A stretch of 18,131 nt of DNA from Candidatus Bathyarchaeota archaeon ex4484_135 (GTDB taxonomy: Archaea; Thermoproteota; Bathyarchaeia; EX4484-135). The notes under the pieces are model-generated. The model saw only the letters and a program-made list of their open reading frames with translations, had not been told where the DNA came from and searched no databases. This document shows positions 1 to 7,036 of the stretch, in pieces; within the stretch, counting starts at the first letter, position 1, and each line of letters opens with the position of its first letter. A program made the position numbers and the translations under genes. The DNA is taken from NCBI GenBank assembly GCA_002255025.1, contig NJEJ01000022.1:1-18131 (forward strand), in the 5' to 3' direction.

Positions 1-14
1 ACCTCCTCTAGGTC

Positions 15-31
15 CAATTTGCTCCTCCTCC
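15..31 (-). promoter_or_regulatory. Shine-Dalgarno site and possible TTG start of a gene running off the window
   Basis: On the minus strand a run GGAGGAGGAG lies at 31-22, followed by CAAA and a TTG codon at 17-15. The frame then stays open to the window edge, giving Leu/Met-Asp-Leu-Glu-Glu. A strong SD with short spacing before TTG matches other starts in this window, so a third gene downstream of the SWIM and small membrane protein genes may begin here. Only five codons are visible, so this is tentative. Confidence 0.3.
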
Positions 32-45
32 GGGCTCAGCAGGCC

Positions 46-159
46 TTACCGCTTCTTCTCCCTCCCGAAGACGAGGTAGAGGAAGGCCAGTAAGAGCGTT
101 GCGAGTACGAGACTACCTAACATGAGCTTGAAGGCCGTGAAGAAGGCCGATTTACTCAC
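46..159 (-). CDS. Small single-pass membrane protein (37 aa), coupled to the SWIM gene
   Basis: A short frame starts at GTG 159-157 inside the last codons of the upstream SWIM gene, whose stop is at 154-152, giving an 8-base overlap that suggests translational coupling. The product has a short polar N terminus (SKSAFFTAFK), one hydrophobic helix (LMLGSLVLATLLLAFLYLVF) and a basic tail GREKKR, the pattern of a single transmembrane segment with its C terminus in the cytoplasm by the positive-inside rule. No family is recognised. An internal ATG at 123 would give 25 residues. The frame is too short for standard gene callers; the evidence is the overlap, the hydrophobic profile and the clean stop. 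Confidence 0.55.
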   Translation of the reverse strand: MSKSAFFTAFKLMLGSLVLATLLLAFLYLVFGREKKR

Positions 160-583
160 GGCCAGCAGCAGCTCCCTCAAGGCCAATTCCCCTCAGCTCC
201 CCCATTACCTCCTCGTATTCCTCGTCCTCACACTCAATAACCTCGTGCCAATTTAAGCACTCCGCCAGCCTCTGTGCGATCACGTGGTAACACAGGCGGG
301 CCTTGCCGTCCATGACCCTGAAGTAGAAGTCGTCGCAGGAGCAGAAAGGTGCCCTCGGTAGGACCACGTACTCCCTCTCCCTGCCCACGACCACCCAGAC
401 GACACGGCCGCTAGGCCTGAAGACGTACTTCTTGACCCTTTTCTCCCTCAGGGCCTCTAGGGCACTAGCCAGCCTGGGCCCAAAGGCCCTGTACAACCTT
501 GCCAGGTGGGAGAACTTCATGCAGCCTAGCTTTCTGAGTTCCGAACATACTTCCTCAAGCTCGGAGAGCTCGGGGACCGCCAT
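152..583 (-). CDS. SWIM zinc-finger protein
   Basis: The 143-residue product carries a SWIM zinc finger of the form CxC-x14-CxH: C81 and C83 in FCSCDD, and C98 and H100 in RLCYH. The N-terminal part is helical and charged, and the C terminus is acidic. SWIM domains bind DNA or protein; in archaea they occur in small proteins, some linked to RadA-family recombination, but nothing here proves that link. I chose ATG 583 because a TATA-like AAAAGCTTAT lies about 28-35 bases upstream, which would give a leaderless or nearly leaderless message. A GTG at 658 would add 25 residues and put the start beyond that TATA element. The gene is divergent from the winged-helix gene at 696 and overlaps the small membrane-protein gene downstream. 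The zinc finger is clear; the role is not. Confidence 0.85.
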   Translation of the reverse strand: MAVPELSELEEVCSELRKLGCMKFSHLARLYRAFGPRLASALEALREKRVKKYVFRPSGRVVWVVVGREREYVVLPRAPFCSCDDFYFRVMDGKARLCYHVIAQRLAECLNWHEVIECEDEEYEEVMGELRGIGLEGAAAGRE

Positions 584-605
584 CCCAGGTCTCTGAGGAG
601 CGTGG

Positions 606-620
606 GTGATAAGCTTTTCA
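606..620 (-). promoter_or_regulatory. Possible TATA box for the SWIM gene
   Basis: The minus-strand element GAAAAGCTTATC is centred about 30 bases before ATG 583. This spacing suits an archaeal promoter with a leaderless start. The match to the TATA consensus is moderate. Confidence 0.35.
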
Positions 621-644
621 ACAGCCCTCACAACACCTTGGAAA

Positions 645-670
645 TGCTTATTTAACACCGCTTACTATTA
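645..670 (+). promoter_or_regulatory. AT-rich promoter region of the winged-helix gene
   Basis: Two AT-rich elements, CTTATTTAA (647-655) and CTTACTATT (661-669), precede ATG 696. The first would give a leader of about 15 bases; the second would give a leaderless message. The sequence does not decide between them. Confidence 0.4.
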
Positions 671-695
671 CCGGACGAGTGGGAACTTGCCCATA

Positions 696-1238
696 ATGAT
701 ATACAAGCTCTTGGTCGAGGCCGTTGAGGCATATGGGAGGCCTGTCACGACGGCGGAGCTGATCGATTACGTGAAGAAGAGGATACCAATGTGTGCCGAC
801 CACGTGCCCGACCACCTGCCCGTCCTGTACAGGCATGGCCTAGTCGACCGGAGGCTCGACATGGACAAGAAGGCGTACGTCTGGGAGCCAAAGAAGCCTT
901 ACAGGTCCGAAGTTGAGCTGGCCCGCGAATACCCAGAGCTCTTCTTAGAATCCATGTACTACCATGCTGTGTCGAAGGAGGTGGCTGGCCAGCCCATATC
1001 GCTCGACCTCGTCATAGAGCTACTCTACGAGATATCGGGCGGTAAGGAAGAGCGGCCCAAGGTAACCTTCGTCAGGAAAGTCCTGAGGCGTTTCAAGGAG
1101 AGGGAACCCGAACTCTACGAGAGGCTGGTCAGGGGGGTGCTTAAGGGCGAGGGCAAGTCGGCTGACCTGGAGCTCCTCAAGACCATAAAGCAAGTCATAA
1201 GGGAGCTGGCCAGGGAAGAGACCCTCAGGGCCCGGTGA
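696..1238 (+). CDS. Winged-helix-like protein of unknown function (180 aa)
   Basis: The product starts MIYKLLVEAVEAYGRPVTTAELIDYV and continues with DHLPVLYRHGLVDRR, which reads as a winged-helix DNA-binding domain: helix, recognition helix, then a wing at about residues 55-70. The rest (about 75-180) is helical and charged, ending in a long basic-acidic helix without a recognisable domain. I chose ATG 696 because the two promoter-like elements lie just upstream, and because the reading-frame extension back to 606 has low-quality sequence that covers the promoter and the 5' end of the divergent SWIM gene. It is followed 69 bases later by the M48-like gene, which has its own TATA box, so the two need not be one operon. 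It may be a local regulator; no family is recognised. Confidence 0.7.
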   Translation: MIYKLLVEAVEAYGRPVTTAELIDYVKKRIPMCADHVPDHLPVLYRHGLVDRRLDMDKKAYVWEPKKPYRSEVELAREYPELFLESMYYHAVSKEVAGQPISLDLVIELLYEISGGKEERPKVTFVRKVLRRFKEREPELYERLVRGVLKGEGKSADLELLKTIKQVIRELAREETLRAR

Positions 1239-1268
1239 GGCAGGCCGAGGATGCACGGCAGTTAAGCC

Positions 1269-1278
1269 TTTTATAATT
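1269..1278 (+). promoter_or_regulatory. TATA box of the M48-like gene
   Basis: TTTATAATTC is a good archaeal TATA match. Its centre near 1273 predicts transcription from about 1298-1300. This lies after the ATG at 1290 and so argues for translation from the in-frame TTG at 1308. Confidence 0.6.
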
Positions 1279-1307
1279 CACGCACGAACATGCGAAGGGG
1301 CGGTATT

Positions 1308-2216
1308 TTGACCCAGGCCCGGGAGAGGCTTTACTTCCCCGGGATTTCCATGGACGAGCTCCAGCACCCATCCGATAGGAAGGCCCTATCGGCCCTGAGG
1401 AAGGTAAGGGGCTTGGACGTGATCACAAGGAAGATGATAGAGTGGGGCTTGGAGGGCAAGATAAGGAAGGAGCTCATGGCCAACTGCCTGAGGGTAAGCG
1501 AGAAGCAGTGTCCTAGCCTCTACGGGCTTTACAGGGATTGTACCCGGACGCTAGGCGTCGAGGACCCGCCGGAATTCTTCGTGGAATGTAATCCGCATCC
1601 GTCCTCCTACATCGTGGGCGTGACGAAGGCCATGGTGGTACTCAGCACGGGCCTGATTGACGTGATGGATGAAGGGGAACTCCGCTTCGTGTTAGGCCAC
1701 ATGCTGGGCCACCACCTATGCCAGCACGTGCTCTACCAGACCATGGCCCGCTACATATCCCAGATATTGGACCTCGTAGCCAGAACGACGCTCGGCCTTG
1801 GGGGACTGGTCGGCAAGCCCCTGGAAGTCGCCCTCATGTCCTGGAGCCGTGTCTCGGAGTTCAGTGCCGATAGGGCTGGCCTGTTGGCCTGCCAGGACTT
1901 GGATACTGCCCTTAGGGCCCTAATTAAGCTGGGCGTGCCGAGCAGGAAGCTGTGGAGCGAGATCAACATAGAAGAGCTGTTGAGGCAGGCTGCCGAGTTG
2001 GAGCCGGAGTTCGAGGTAGAAGTCCCTCCCGAGGGGAGGCTGGCAAAGCTGAAGGGCAAGCTCGGCCAGCTGAAGGAAAAGCTCAGCAAGCTCACCATAG
2101 GAACGAGGGCCCAGCCCTGGCCCGTCCTGAGGATAAGGGAACTCGTGAAATGGGCCCGCTCGGGAGAATACGAGGCCATCTTGGCTAGGGGGGAGCCATT
2201 AGAGCCACTCGGCTAG
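1308..2216 (+). CDS. M48-family metallopeptidase homologue with altered active site
   Basis: Family features are clear: YIVGVTKAMVVLSTGLID, then FVLGHMLGHHLCQHVLYQ, and further on SRVSEFSADRAG, which supplies the third zinc ligand (Glu184, counting from TTG 1308). In M48 enzymes the first motif is HExxH; here residues 131-135 are HMLGH, with codon ATG instead of GAG or GAA, so the general-base glutamate is missing while all three zinc ligands remain. The C-terminal third (about 225-275) is Lys/Glu/Leu-rich and probably coiled coil. Unlike HtpX, I see no N-terminal membrane helices. TTG 1308 is preferred because the TATA box at 1269 puts the transcript start near 1299; ATG 1290 would add six residues. 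The 3' end overlaps the convergent MBL gene by 18 bases. It may be a pseudoenzyme or chaperone-like protein. Confidence 0.85.
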   Translation: MTQARERLYFPGISMDELQHPSDRKALSALRKVRGLDVITRKMIEWGLEGKIRKELMANCLRVSEKQCPSLYGLYRDCTRTLGVEDPPEFFVECNPHPSSYIVGVTKAMVVLSTGLIDVMDEGELRFVLGHMLGHHLCQHVLYQTMARYISQILDLVARTTLGLGGLVGKPLEVALMSWSRVSEFSADRAGLLACQDLDTALRALIKLGVPSRKLWSEINIEELLRQAAELEPEFEVEVPPEGRLAKLKGKLGQLKEKLSKLTIGTRAQPWPVLRIRELVKWARSGEYEAILARGEPLEPLG

Positions 2217-3260
2217 ATCACGCCTAACGGGCGTCCTAGAGGGCATGGCCACGGCTGGTATGCCGAGCCTACGCCTTATCTCCTTGGCCAGTACGGCCCC
2301 TGAGCCCATCCGGTAGTTGTCCGTTATGACAAGCCTGGGCCCGCACTCCTCCACGTAGGCCAACAGGCCTTCGAAATCAGCATGGTCGCTCAGGCCGACG
2401 ATATACTCTCCCTTGCGGACCTCTCTGACGGGCTTGCTGAACTCCCAGCCGCTGACGGTTATCCTCATGGCCATCTCACGGCCCCTCAGACGCCTGTAGT
2501 TGGAGGTGTGATAGAAAGCCACGTAGGGCTCGCCGCGTTCCACGAGCTCCCTGGCCTCCTGGGACCATATGGGCATGTAATCGCCGAGTATCATGCCGTA
2601 CCGCTCGCAGACGCGAGCCACCTCGTAAACCTTCTTAGGCAGCACGAAAGGTGCCCAGACGCCGCCGTCCACGAGGATCTGCATGATCTCCTGGAGCTTC
2701 CCGTGGTAGCTGAAGATGTAGACCGGCCCTTCCCTCAGGCCCGACTCGACCAGCTCGACTAAGCGTTCCTCGACTTCGAACTCGAAGTCCCTGACCTGGC
2801 TCGGCCGGCCATACGTGGCTTCCATGACGAGCACGTCGGCCTCATAGACGGGCGTCCCGGGGAACTTGAAATCCCCAGTGTAGAGAAGCCTCGTGCCTTC
2901 CTCGTCCTCGACGAGGACCTGGGCAGCACCTATTATGTGCTTGGCCTTAAGGAGCCTTATGACCTCGCCTCTGAAGGCGAACTCACGGCCGTATTTGAGG
3001 CCAAGGGCGTTAGCAAGACGCGGAAGGTCCTTCCTCCTCAGGACGGCCAGTAGGTCCCTCGTGGCCTCCGTCATGAGGACCCAAGAACACTCCCTGAGGC
3101 TCTGGGAAAGACCAGATATGTGATCCCTGTGGGCGTGCGTTATGACTCTCACGGGTCTCGAGGGCTCATGAGCGTCGCATGCCACGTTCTTCCCGAGCAG
3201 GACGGCACCGTTTCCCGTTATCCTGGCCTTCCAGAGGTCGTCCTGGCTCTTTGTCCTCAA
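2199..3260 (-). CDS. MBL-fold beta-CASP-like nuclease
   Basis: This 353-residue protein has the metallo-beta-lactamase ligands in order: THAHRDH (H42, H44, D46, H47), KAKHIIGA (H108) and LYTGDFK (D130). Beta-CASP-type elements follow: LVMEATYG (E147), FSYHGK (H186) and GLSDHAD (H293). It matches the archaeal nuclease group related to CPSF73/SNM1-type RNA 3'-end processing and DNA-repair exonucleases; RNA or DNA cannot be chosen from sequence. There is no KH domain, unlike archaeal aCPSF1. The start is TTG 3260 with a GAGGAACC purine stretch just upstream, 10 bases after the stop of the small winged-helix gene, so it is the last gene of the unit ndk-winged helix-nuclease. It converges on and overlaps the M48-like gene. 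Confidence 0.85.
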   Translation of the reverse strand: MRTKSQDDLWKARITGNGAVLLGKNVACDAHEPSRPVRVITHAHRDHISGLSQSLRECSWVLMTEATRDLLAVLRRKDLPRLANALGLKYGREFAFRGEVIRLLKAKHIIGAAQVLVEDEEGTRLLYTGDFKFPGTPVYEADVLVMEATYGRPSQVRDFEFEVEERLVELVESGLREGPVYIFSYHGKLQEIMQILVDGGVWAPFVLPKKVYEVARVCERYGMILGDYMPIWSQEARELVERGEPYVAFYHTSNYRRLRGREMAMRITVSGWEFSKPVREVRKGEYIVGLSDHADFEGLLAYVEECGPRLVITDNYRMGSGAVLAKEIRRRLGIPAVAMPSRTPVRRDLAEWL

Positions 3261-3270
3261 GGCCGGTTCC

Positions 3271-3582
3271 TCAGGGGCCAGCCGGCTTGGCAGTTGCCCT
3301 GAGGTCCTCTAGGCCAAACACCCTTACCTCAAACGGGTTGTGTATGACGTAGTCTACCTTCCCGCGGATTATTATGACACGGCCCCTCACCTCCGGCCCG
3401 AGCCACCTCACTATGCCTTCCTCGAATTCCACGAAGCCCAGGGCCCTGAGGATCGATATGGCTGCATCGAGTTCTGGCCCGCTGAGGCCCGTGAGGCTCG
3501 TTATGTCCTCGGGCGTTAGCTCCTCACGCTCCGATAGAACCGTTATGAGCTTCTCGAACTTGCTGACCTCCTCACCCGACAT
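3271..3582 (-). CDS. Small winged-helix protein (103 aa)
   Basis: The N-terminal half (FEKLITVLSEREELTPEDI, then DAAISILRALGFVEFEEG) reads as a winged-helix fold: helix, turn, recognition helix and wing with a short beta hairpin IVRWLG. The C-terminal part RGRVIIIRGKVDYVIHNPF is beta-rich and may pair with another protein. I chose ATG 3582, which overlaps the ndk stop as TGATG, a clear translational coupling signal; a GTG directly before it (3585) would add one residue. It sits between ndk and the MBL nuclease in one transcription unit and could be a regulator or an adaptor for the nuclease. No named family is recognised. Confidence 0.75.
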   Translation of the reverse strand: MSGEEVSKFEKLITVLSEREELTPEDITSLTGLSGPELDAAISILRALGFVEFEEGIVRWLGPEVRGRVIIIRGKVDYVIHNPFEVRVFGLEDLRATAKPAGP

Positions 3583-4019
3583 CACTCAACCCCCTCCCAG
3601 AGGGCCTTTACCTCCTCCTCGGTGAAGAATATACGCATTTCCTTCACGGCCCTCTCGGGACTGTCGGCAGCATGTATTACGTTCTGCGTTATGTCCAAGC
3701 CGTAATCGCCCCTTATGGTGCCAGGCTGGGCCTTGACGGGGTCCGTGGCACCTATCAGCTTCCTCATGGCCTCCACGGCCCTCGGTCCTTCTACGACCAT
3801 GAGTAACACGGGCCCGGAAGTGACGTGCCTCACAAGCCTGTCGAAGAACTCCTTGCCCCTGTGGACGTCGTAGAGGCGTTCTGCTTCCTCCCTGCTCATC
3901 CTGTGTAACCTCATGGCCCTTATCCTCAGGCCCTTACGCTCGATCCTGGCTATTATCTCGCCCATCAGCCCCCTGCGGACCGCTTCAGGCTTCAGGAAAA
4001 CGAACGTGATTTCCGCCAA
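3582..4019 (-). CDS. ndk: Nucleoside diphosphate kinase
   Basis: It transfers the gamma phosphate between nucleoside triphosphates and diphosphates through a phosphohistidine. The sequence shows FVFLKPEAVRRGLMGEII at the N terminus, the middle SGPVLLMVVEG, the GATDPVKAQPGTIRGDYG loop, and the active histidine in NVIHAADSPE. The length of 145 residues fits the family. I chose TTG 4019, preceded by the SD GGGAGGTGG a few bases upstream, because it gives the expected N terminus MAEITFVFLKPEAV. An ATG at 4067 would add 16 residues unlike the family and would lie next to a TATA-like element (TTACACTAATAA). It is the first gene of the ndk-winged helix-nuclease unit and divergent from the thiolase operon. 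Confidence 0.95.
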   Translation of the reverse strand: MAEITFVFLKPEAVRRGLMGEIIARIERKGLRIRAMRLHRMSREEAERLYDVHRGKEFFDRLVRHVTSGPVLLMVVEGPRAVEAMRKLIGATDPVKAQPGTIRGDYGLDITQNVIHAADSPERAVKEMRIFFTEEEVKALWEGVE

Positions 4020-4065
4020 GCACGCCACCTCCCGGACCTGTATGCCCGGGCCCAAAAGGCTTGCC

Positions 4066-4080
4066 ATTATTAGTGTAACG
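4066..4080 (-). promoter_or_regulatory. Possible TATA element of the ndk unit
   Basis: The minus-strand sequence TTACACTAATAAT, centred near 4073, would place transcription near 4047. This leaves a leader of about 28 bases that carries the GGGAGGTGG SD before the TTG start of ndk. Confidence 0.4.
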
Positions 4081-4100
4081 GTCGGTCAAGCAGAGCCGCA

Positions 4101-4126
4101 AGCCTTATCCTACCAAGGCATTTAGA
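4101..4126 (+). promoter_or_regulatory. Promoter region of the thiolase/DUF35 operon
   Basis: GCCTTATCCT (4102-4111) would give a start near 4132 and a short leader with the purine-rich GGAGAGTG before ATG 4147. CATTTAGA (4119-4126) would instead give a leaderless start. The ndk unit is transcribed in the opposite direction from the same 127-base gap. Confidence 0.4.
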
Positions 4127-4146
4127 GCGGGCGGAGAGTGTAGGTC

Positions 4147-5319
4147 ATGGAGAGGAGAGTAGCCGTCATAGGCGTCGGCTGGTCTGGCTTTGCACCTCAG
4201 ACGGCTGATGTGTCCTACAAGGAACTCATGTTTGAGGCGGCCACGAGGGCTTATGACGATGCCGGCGTGGACCCGAGGCGTGATGTAGATAGCTTCATCA
4301 CCTGTGCCGAGGACTACTGGGAGGGCTTCTCTATATTCGATGAGTTCGTCCCAGACCAGCTCGGGGCTGTCTTGAAACCGACCTGCACGGTATCTGGCGA
4401 TGGCCTCCACGGGTTGGTGAATGCCGTGATGCAGATAGAATCTGGCCTCTTTGACGTGGTAGTCGTTGAGGCACACAGCAAGGCGTCTGACATACTGACC
4501 TACGAGGGCCTGCTGAAGTTCGCCATGGACCCCATATTCACTAGGCCCCTGGGCTGGCACCCGTATGCCCTGGCTGGCCTTGAGATGGCCAGATACCTGT
4601 ACGACACGGGCAACACGGAAGAGCACTGTGCCATGGTGGTCGAGAAGAATAGGCGGAATGCCCTGGCGAACTCGCTTGCTTCCTACGCGGCCGACCTGAC
4701 GGCCGATGACGTCATGGACTCAAGGCCCCTCTTTGAGCCCCTGAAGGAACTCGATGTGGCAGGCCTAGCCGATGGGTGCGTGGTCATGGTCTTGGCGGCC
4801 GAGGAGGTGGCCGAGAAATTGGCCGATAAGCCTGTGTGGGTGTTAGGCATGGGCTGGGCCAACGAGACTATATCGCCTGAGCTGAGGGATTGGTGCAGGC
4901 CCGTGTACGCTGAGATAGCGGCCGACATGGCCTACGCCATGGCCGGCATAAAGAACCCGGCGAAGGAAATCGATCTGCTCGAGGTAGATGACAGGTTCTC
5001 CTACAAGGAGCTCCAACACGTCGAGGCCCTCGGCGTATGCGATTATGGTGAGGCCAGCAGGCTCTTAGAAGATGGCGTTTTCGACCGGGATGGCGATTTG
5101 CCCGTGAACCCATCTGGCGGCTCCCTCGGGGTCGGGAACCTGCTCGAGGCCTCGGGCCTCTTCAGGGCCATGGAGGTCGTCCTCCAGCTCAGGGGCGAGG
5201 CTGGCCGCAGGCAGGTCCAGGACGTCGAGGTAGGGGTTGCCCAGAGCTGGCGTGGTCTCCCGACGGCCAGCGGTGCGGTAGTCATATTTGGTTCCGAGAA
5301 GGAGGTGAAGAAGCCATGA
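4147..5319 (+). CDS. Thiolase-fold protein 1, canonical catalytic residues altered
   Basis: This 390-residue protein has the SCP2/lipid-transfer thiolase layout: RVAVIGVGWSGF at the start, a first half ending with a helix-rich insert, MAGIKNPAKEIDLLEV, and NPSGGSLGVGNLLEASG near the C terminus. The usual nucleophile box (CASG) is replaced by a region TCTVSGDG; C80 is near but alignment is shifted, so it may not be the nucleophile. The family HD/HE histidine is replaced by DDRF (281-284) and the GHP histidine by Asn331 in VGNL. It is therefore unlikely to be an ordinary acetoacetyl-CoA thiolase. Related thiolase-fold proteins with DUF35 partners include the archaeal HMG-CoA synthase complex and Ltp2-type retro-aldolases of sterol side chains; a C-C lyase or ligase on an acyl-CoA is an inference. 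It is coupled to the next gene by ATGA. Confidence 0.88.
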   Translation: MERRVAVIGVGWSGFAPQTADVSYKELMFEAATRAYDDAGVDPRRDVDSFITCAEDYWEGFSIFDEFVPDQLGAVLKPTCTVSGDGLHGLVNAVMQIESGLFDVVVVEAHSKASDILTYEGLLKFAMDPIFTRPLGWHPYALAGLEMARYLYDTGNTEEHCAMVVEKNRRNALANSLASYAADLTADDVMDSRPLFEPLKELDVAGLADGCVVMVLAAEEVAEKLADKPVWVLGMGWANETISPELRDWCRPVYAEIAADMAYAMAGIKNPAKEIDLLEVDDRFSYKELQHVEALGVCDYGEASRLLEDGVFDRDGDLPVNPSGGSLGVGNLLEASGLFRAMEVVLQLRGEAGRRQVQDVEVGVAQSWRGLPTASGAVVIFGSEKEVKKP

Positions 5320-6503
5320 TGGCCAGTATCAAGCGTAAGGTGGCCGTAATAGGGGCCGGTATAACGCTCTTCAGGCGTAGGCTGAAGGAGACGGGCCGCG
5401 AGCTATCCTTCTACGCCACCAAGATGGCCCTCGAGCAGGCTGGCATAACGCTTGACGACGTTGATGCCGTCGTGTGCGGCACCGCTCCGGATGCCTTCGA
5501 CGGCGTCCACATGAAGGGCGAATACTTGGCCGATGGTATGGGAGGCCACAGGAGGCCCTTTGTCAGGGTCTATGTGGGAGGAGGCACCGGCGTCTTCACG
5601 CCCATAGCAGCTTGGTGGCACGTCGCATCTGGCCACTTCGACATAGTGTTGGCCGTCGCGGAGGAGAAGATGAGTTCCTGCTTCCCGCACCCGCAGAAGG
5701 CCTTCACGACCATATTTGACCCGATTTACACCAGGCCGCTTGGTGCCAACCTCGTCTGGATATTTGCCCTCGAGATGCAGAGGTACATGCACGTCCACGG
5801 CGTGAAGAAGGAGCAGATAGCCACCATAGCCGTCAAGAACAAGCGTAACGCCCTGGACCACCCGTGTGCCCAGCTGCCAGCCAAGATAACGGTCAAGGAC
5901 GTGCTTGAGTCAGAGGTCATGGTCTGGCCCGTCCAGAGGCTGGACATAAGCCCGCCCAGCGATGGGGCTGCCGCCGTGGTCATGGCTGCCGAGCACGTGG
6001 CCAAGCAGCTCACGGACGACCCGGTGTGGATGGAGGGCGTGGGCTGGTGCCTCGACAGCACCTACTGGACCAACAGGGACCTGTATTACCCGAAGTATGT
6101 GGAGTATGCTGCCCGCATGGCTTACAAGATGGCCGGCATAAAGAACCCGCCCAAGGAGATCGATGTGGCCGAGCCCTATGACCCGTTCGACTACAAGGAG
6201 GCCCACCACGCCGAGGGGCTCATGCTGGCCAGGAAGGGCGAGTACCTGAAGGACGTCAAGGACGAGGACGACATATTCGCCAAGTATGGCCGCGACGGTG
6301 ACCTGCCCATCTGCCCGTCCGGTGGCCTGTTGGGCGTTGGGAACCCCATAGCGGCCGCTGGCATGATGAAGGTCTGTGAGATATTCTGGCAGCTCCGCAA
6401 GGAAGCTGGCAAACGCCAGGTCAAGAACGACCCGAGGACGGGCGTCGCCCAGGCATGGGGCGACCTGATGCAGGTCGGCACGGTCATGGTGATGCGTGTG
6501 TAA
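5316..6503 (+). CDS. Thiolase-fold protein 2, canonical catalytic residues altered
   Basis: A paralogue of the preceding protein (395 aa): KVAVIGAGITLFRR, MAGIKNPPKEIDVAEP, CPSGGLLGVGNPIAAAG. At the nucleophile position VGGGTG (87-92) aligns with the CASGG box of thiolases, so the Cys is replaced by Gly. The HE/HD motif reads PYDPF (287-291) with Tyr288 at the His position, and the GHP His is Asn343. Ltp2-type aldolases also use tyrosine in place of thiolase residues, so Tyr288 is worth noting as an inference. The start ATG 5316 overlaps the previous stop in ATGA and has the SD GGAGGTGAAG upstream; a second ATG follows directly. A 1:1 heteromer of the two thiolase-fold proteins is likely from the coupling. 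Confidence 0.88.
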   Translation: MMASIKRKVAVIGAGITLFRRRLKETGRELSFYATKMALEQAGITLDDVDAVVCGTAPDAFDGVHMKGEYLADGMGGHRRPFVRVYVGGGTGVFTPIAAWWHVASGHFDIVLAVAEEKMSSCFPHPQKAFTTIFDPIYTRPLGANLVWIFALEMQRYMHVHGVKKEQIATIAVKNKRNALDHPCAQLPAKITVKDVLESEVMVWPVQRLDISPPSDGAAAVVMAAEHVAKQLTDDPVWMEGVGWCLDSTYWTNRDLYYPKYVEYAARMAYKMAGIKNPPKEIDVAEPYDPFDYKEAHHAEGLMLARKGEYLKDVKDEDDIFAKYGRDGDLPICPSGGLLGVGNPIAAAGMMKVCEIFWQLRKEAGKRQVKNDPRTGVAQAWGDLMQVGTVMVMRV

Positions 6504-6518
6504 GGGGGTGGGTATGGC

Positions 6519-7034
6519 ATGTCCGTGAAGGTAAAGGAATACCGGGGCACTTACTACAGCCGGAAGGACCTAGAGGAAGGCCGCGTGATGGCCTTCAAGG
6601 ATAGGCCCGAGGCCCGCTACGCCTGGGCCACGGGCGTAGCCATGGGCCGTTTCTTAGCCGAGCTGAAGCAGGGCCGTATAGTAGGCCGGAAGTGCCGTGT
6701 CTGCGGCCGCGTCCTCGTCCCGCCCAGGATGTTCTGCGAGATGTGCTTCAGGCCCACGGACGAGTGGGTCTACGTGTCCGATACGGGTACCGTCTTGACC
6801 TACTCTGTTTCCTACCTGGGCCCGGCTGCCGAGAGGCTGAAGGAGCCAATAATAATTGCTGTGATACAGCTCGATGGGGCCTCGCCCGGCATAGGCATAC
6901 TGCACAAGCTGGGCGAGGTCAAGCCCGAGGAGGTCAAGGTGGGCATGCGTGTCAAAGCTGTCTGGAAGCCGCCTGAGGAACGCGAGGGTGCCATCACGGA
7001 CATCCTATACTTCAGGCCCGTGGAGGAGGGGTGA
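6519..7034 (+). CDS. DUF35 zinc-ribbon/OB-fold protein 1
   Basis: The 171-residue protein has the DUF35 layout: an N-terminal helical part (about 1-55), a rubredoxin-like zinc ribbon with C59, C62, C73 and C76 (CRVCG and CEMC), and an OB fold (about 85-168) with GTVLTYSV and VKVGMRVKAVW. DUF35 proteins bind thiolase-superfamily partners and hold the CoA moiety or bridge two enzymes. The start ATG 6519 follows a GGGGGTGGG purine tract 15 bases after the end of thiolase-fold gene 2; another ATG at 6514 is out of frame. It overlaps or abuts DUF35 gene 2. The long N-terminal extension before the ribbon suggests extra contacts with the thiolase partner. Confidence 0.93.
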   Translation: MSVKVKEYRGTYYSRKDLEEGRVMAFKDRPEARYAWATGVAMGRFLAELKQGRIVGRKCRVCGRVLVPPRMFCEMCFRPTDEWVYVSDTGTVLTYSVSYLGPAAERLKEPIIIAVIQLDGASPGIGILHKLGEVKPEEVKVGMRVKAVWKPPEEREGAITDILYFRPVEEG

Positions 7035-7036
7035 GC

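Noticed and set aside
4019..4067. ATG 4067 as the ndk start
   Set aside because: It adds 16 residues foreign to the family and lies at the TATA-like element, while TTG 4019 has a strong SD and gives the standard N terminus.
4380..4400. Cys80 of thiolase-fold protein 1 as the thiolase nucleophile
   Set aside because: Alignment from the following helix places the nucleophile position on Ser in VSGDG, with Cys80 a few residues early; the spacing does not fit CASGG. A structure model could revise this.
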